A DNA stretch of 64,000 bases, from contig NZ_STGC01000002.1 in assembly GCF_005222805.1 (NCBI RefSeq), positions 1 through 64,000 on the forward strand, written 5' to 3'. The notes under the pieces are model-generated. The model was not told where the DNA came from and did no database searches. It saw only the letters and a program-made list of their open reading frames with translations. This stretch comes from Devosia sp. FKR38 (GTDB lineage: Bacteria; Pseudomonadota; Alphaproteobacteria; Rhizobiales; Devosiaceae). The position numbers were made by a program, and so were the translations under genes. Shown here piece after piece: positions 62,315-64,000 of the stretch (positions are counted from its first letter, which is position 1; the number at the start of each line of letters is the position of its first letter).

Positions 62315-63586
62315 TCATGCCAGCTTCTTGAGAAACGAGGGGAGCTTGATCAGGCTGGCCGGACGCTGGCCGGCATGGCTGGTCTGACGACCAGTCACGC
62401 GCATGCCAATGGCGCGGAACACCTCGTTGATCTTGTTGTTGGCGGCCACCTCGGCGATCATTTGGCCATTGTTGGCCGCCGTGCCGAACAGCGCCGCATC
62501 GAACTGGATCTGTCCAGCCAGCTCGCATTCCACCGAGGTCGCAAACTCGGCCGAATTGATCTCGGGGCGGCGCGGCACACCGACCTTGTTGAGCACCAGC
62601 AAGGGCGCCCGCTCGGTCGGCCGCAGCGACTTGATGGTGTCCGCCAGGTTCTTGGCATTGCGCAGATTGGCCAAGTCAGGCTCGGCGACGATCACCACCT
62701 CGTCGATGGTCGCCAGGGTCTGGCGTACCCAGGCATTCCAGGCATGGGGAATATCGAGCACAACCACCGGCATCGAATTCTGGCACAGCTCGATGATCTG
62801 CTCGAACTGGCGTTCCTCGAAATCATAGGTGCGGTCGAGCATCACCGGCGCGGTGAGCAGGTTGATGTGGTTGGCCGCCTTGCTCATCAGCCGGTCCAGC
62901 ATGGTCTGGTCGACCTTCTGGTTGACATTCAGCGCATCGGCCAGGCCATGGGGCGGATCCTGGTTGAAGTTGAGCCCGGCGGTGCCGAAGGCCAGGTCCA
63001 TATCCAGGATCAGGCTGTCCTGGCGCAGGGCGGTGGCGATGGCCCAGCTGACATTGTGCGCGATGGTGGAGCCGCCAGCGCCGCCTTTGGCGGACACAAA
63101 GCCCACCGTGCGCCCGATGGGGGCGGCATTTTCGGATGCGAACAGTTCGGTAATGGCCGAGACGATCTGGCCGGCCGTCGCCGGCAACACGATATATTCG
63201 GAGATGCCCGAGCGGATCAGCTCGCGATAGAGCAGCACGTCGTTGACATGGCCCAGCACGACGACGCGCGTGGTGGCGTCGCAGACCTCGGCCAGGCGCT
63301 CCAGTTCGCCCGGCAGGGCTTCCGGCGAGGCGGTGGACTCAACGATGATCAGATTGGGTGTCGGGTTGGACTTGTAGGTCTCCACCGCGCCATCGATGCC
63401 GCCATTGTGGGTGGTCAGGGCCACCTTGGACATGCGGCGATCATGGATCGCGCTCTCCACCAGCTGGGCGGTCTGGGAATGCTCGCAAAAGGCCTGGATC
63501 GTGATGCGCGGGATCAGCCGCGCGCCCGACGAAATCTCAGCCGCCGGCTCTTCGGCCTTTTTGGTATCAGGGGTCAGAAAACTCAT
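62315..63586 (-). CDS. cpaE: Pilus assembly protein CpaE/TadZ
   Basis: The 423-residue protein has an N-terminal receiver-like domain (about 25-145) lacking clear phosphoacceptor features and a C-terminal MinD/ParA-like ATPase with a deviant Walker A (SAKGGAGGSTIAH). TadZ localises the Tad machine, often at a pole. AAGGAG precedes the ATG by ten bases. It directly follows cpaC, with no cpaD between. Confidence 0.93.
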   Translation of the reverse strand: MSFLTPDTKKAEEPAAEISSGARLIPRITIQAFCEHSQTAQLVESAIHDRRMSKVALTTHNGGIDGAVETYKSNPTPNLIIVESTASPEALPGELERLAEVCDATTRVVVLGHVNDVLLYRELIRSGISEYIVLPATAGQIVSAITELFASENAAPIGRTVGFVSAKGGAGGSTIAHNVSWAIATALRQDSLILDMDLAFGTAGLNFNQDPPHGLADALNVNQKVDQTMLDRLMSKAANHINLLTAPVMLDRTYDFEERQFEQIIELCQNSMPVVVLDIPHAWNAWVRQTLATIDEVVIVAEPDLANLRNAKNLADTIKSLRPTERAPLLVLNKVGVPRRPEINSAEFATSVECELAGQIQFDAALFGTAANNGQMIAEVAANNKINEVFRAIGMRVTGRQTSHAGQRPASLIKLPSFLKKLA

Positions 63587-63683
63587 CGAACCTAAACTCC
63601 TTCGTCGGGGCCGGCAAACCGCCCCTGGATCCCGCTGCAGCAGATGATGCCTGCCTGCGGGCTCCGATGCCCAATATCGTGCC

Positions 63684-63703
63684 GGGCCACGCCGCGTGGC
63701 CCC
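63684..63703. other. Intercistronic hairpin between cpaC and cpaE
   Basis: GGGCCACG-ccg-CGTGGCCC is a near-perfect hairpin two to three bases past the cpaC stop. No T run follows on the minus strand, so it is more likely an mRNA-stabilising or attenuating element than a full terminator. Confidence 0.5.
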
Positions 63704-63705
63704 AG

Positions 63706-64000
63706 CTAGTCGAGAACGAAGCCGACCGAGCCCTTGATGGAGCCGCGGATTTCCCCGCTGCCGGCCACGCCGTACATGTTTTCCATCCGGCCCAGGAAAA
63801 TCGCCTCGGCGTCGCTGGCCACGGTCGAGCCGTCCGTGGGCACGGGAATGGCATTGGCCGAGCTCGGCTGCACCAGATAAGGCGTGACCAGAATGACCAG
63901 TTCGGTCTGCTGGGTCTGGAAATCGCGGGAGCGGAACAGCGCGCCCAGGATGGGAATATTGCCCAGGCCCGGCAGCTGGTTGATCTGCTGGCGGGTGGTT
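63706..64000 (-). CDS. cpaC: Pilus secretin CpaC, 3' end only
   Basis: The minus strand codes 97 residues running in from the right edge of the window. It contains the secretin signature LGNIPILGALFRSR, then TELVILVTPYLVQP, both diagnostic of the secretin C-domain, followed by the C-terminal extension of CpaC/RcpA proteins ending GFVLD. The start lies beyond 64000. In the Cpa system this ring forms the outer-membrane channel. Confidence 0.9.
   Translation of the reverse strand, partial: TTRQQINQLPGLGNIPILGALFRSRDFQTQQTELVILVTPYLVQPSSANAIPVPTDGSTVASDAEAIFLGRMENMYGVAGSGEIRGSIKGSVGFVLD

Noticed and set aside
59548-62331. 927-codon plus-strand frame over tadB and cpaF
   Set aside because: It is antisense to well-defined Tad genes and has no homology; kept out as a GC-bias artefact.

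Overview
This window is GC-rich chromosomal DNA of an alphaproteobacterium, most likely from the order Hyphomicrobiales (Rhizobiales). The clues are a gcrA cell-cycle regulator with GANTC sites in its upstream region, an argD-argF-hslO run, a DnaX without its zinc-finger cysteines, a Cpa/Tad pilus locus, and the short palindromic intergenic repeats typical of the group. A Devosia-like genus fits but is only a guess. No prophage, CRISPR array, transposase or integrase gene was seen.

Layout. 1-617: the 5' end of a 16S rRNA gene on the minus strand, its leader with a boxA, and two tandem promoters. 1029-4729: a membrane diguanylate cyclase convergent with a family 2 glycosyltransferase. 4968-8431: argD, argF and hslO on the minus strand. 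8784-9374: gcrA. 9375-10096: a repeat-rich gap. 10097-13000: an alpha/beta hydrolase bracketed by a duplicated piece of the phoR 3' end, then phoR and ppk2. 12997-20408: an RpiR regulator divergent from a five-gene set (N-formylglutamate amidohydrolase-like protein, APC permease, glutamine-synthetase-like ligase, aldehyde dehydrogenase, iron alcohol dehydrogenase). As a set these look like a gamma-glutamyl route for an amino alcohol or amine. 20474-22993: a mannitol dehydrogenase-family enzyme divergent from a KDG kinase, suggesting sugar-acid use.

22990-41257 is a mosaic of housekeeping and accessory genes: DUF924 and VOC proteins, a chemoreceptor, an ABC exporter, a lipid kinase, a 43-residue membrane protein, an M29 aminopeptidase, a sugar-lactone-type trio (SDR, amidohydrolase, TIM-barrel isomerase), a second diguanylate cyclase, two flavin disulfide-reductase-family enzymes, a LOG protein, and a secreted phytase preceded by an 11-bp-periodic Pho-box-like array. 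41327-44197: SRP RNA, dnaX, ybaB and recR. 44213-50971: a DUF1476-like protein, rmuC, def-fmt-truA, and a lysine-biosynthesis group (dapE here, dapD at 51512) with small membrane proteins. 52544-57746: pheA, a membrane-anchored cytochrome c with an Ala/Pro tail, a hydroxyacid dehydrogenase, a MarR-GNAT fusion and an M17 aminopeptidase. 57943-64000: a TadD-like lipoprotein convergent with tadC, tadB, cpaF, cpaE and the 3' end of cpaC; cpaD is absent from its usual place.

Three themes run through the window. Phosphorus: phoR, ppk2 and a phytase with a candidate Pho box. Cell cycle and surface: gcrA, two diguanylate cyclases, the Tad pilus and a CtrA-like site. Compaction: five of the twelve convergent gene pairs share complementary stop codons over exactly four bases.
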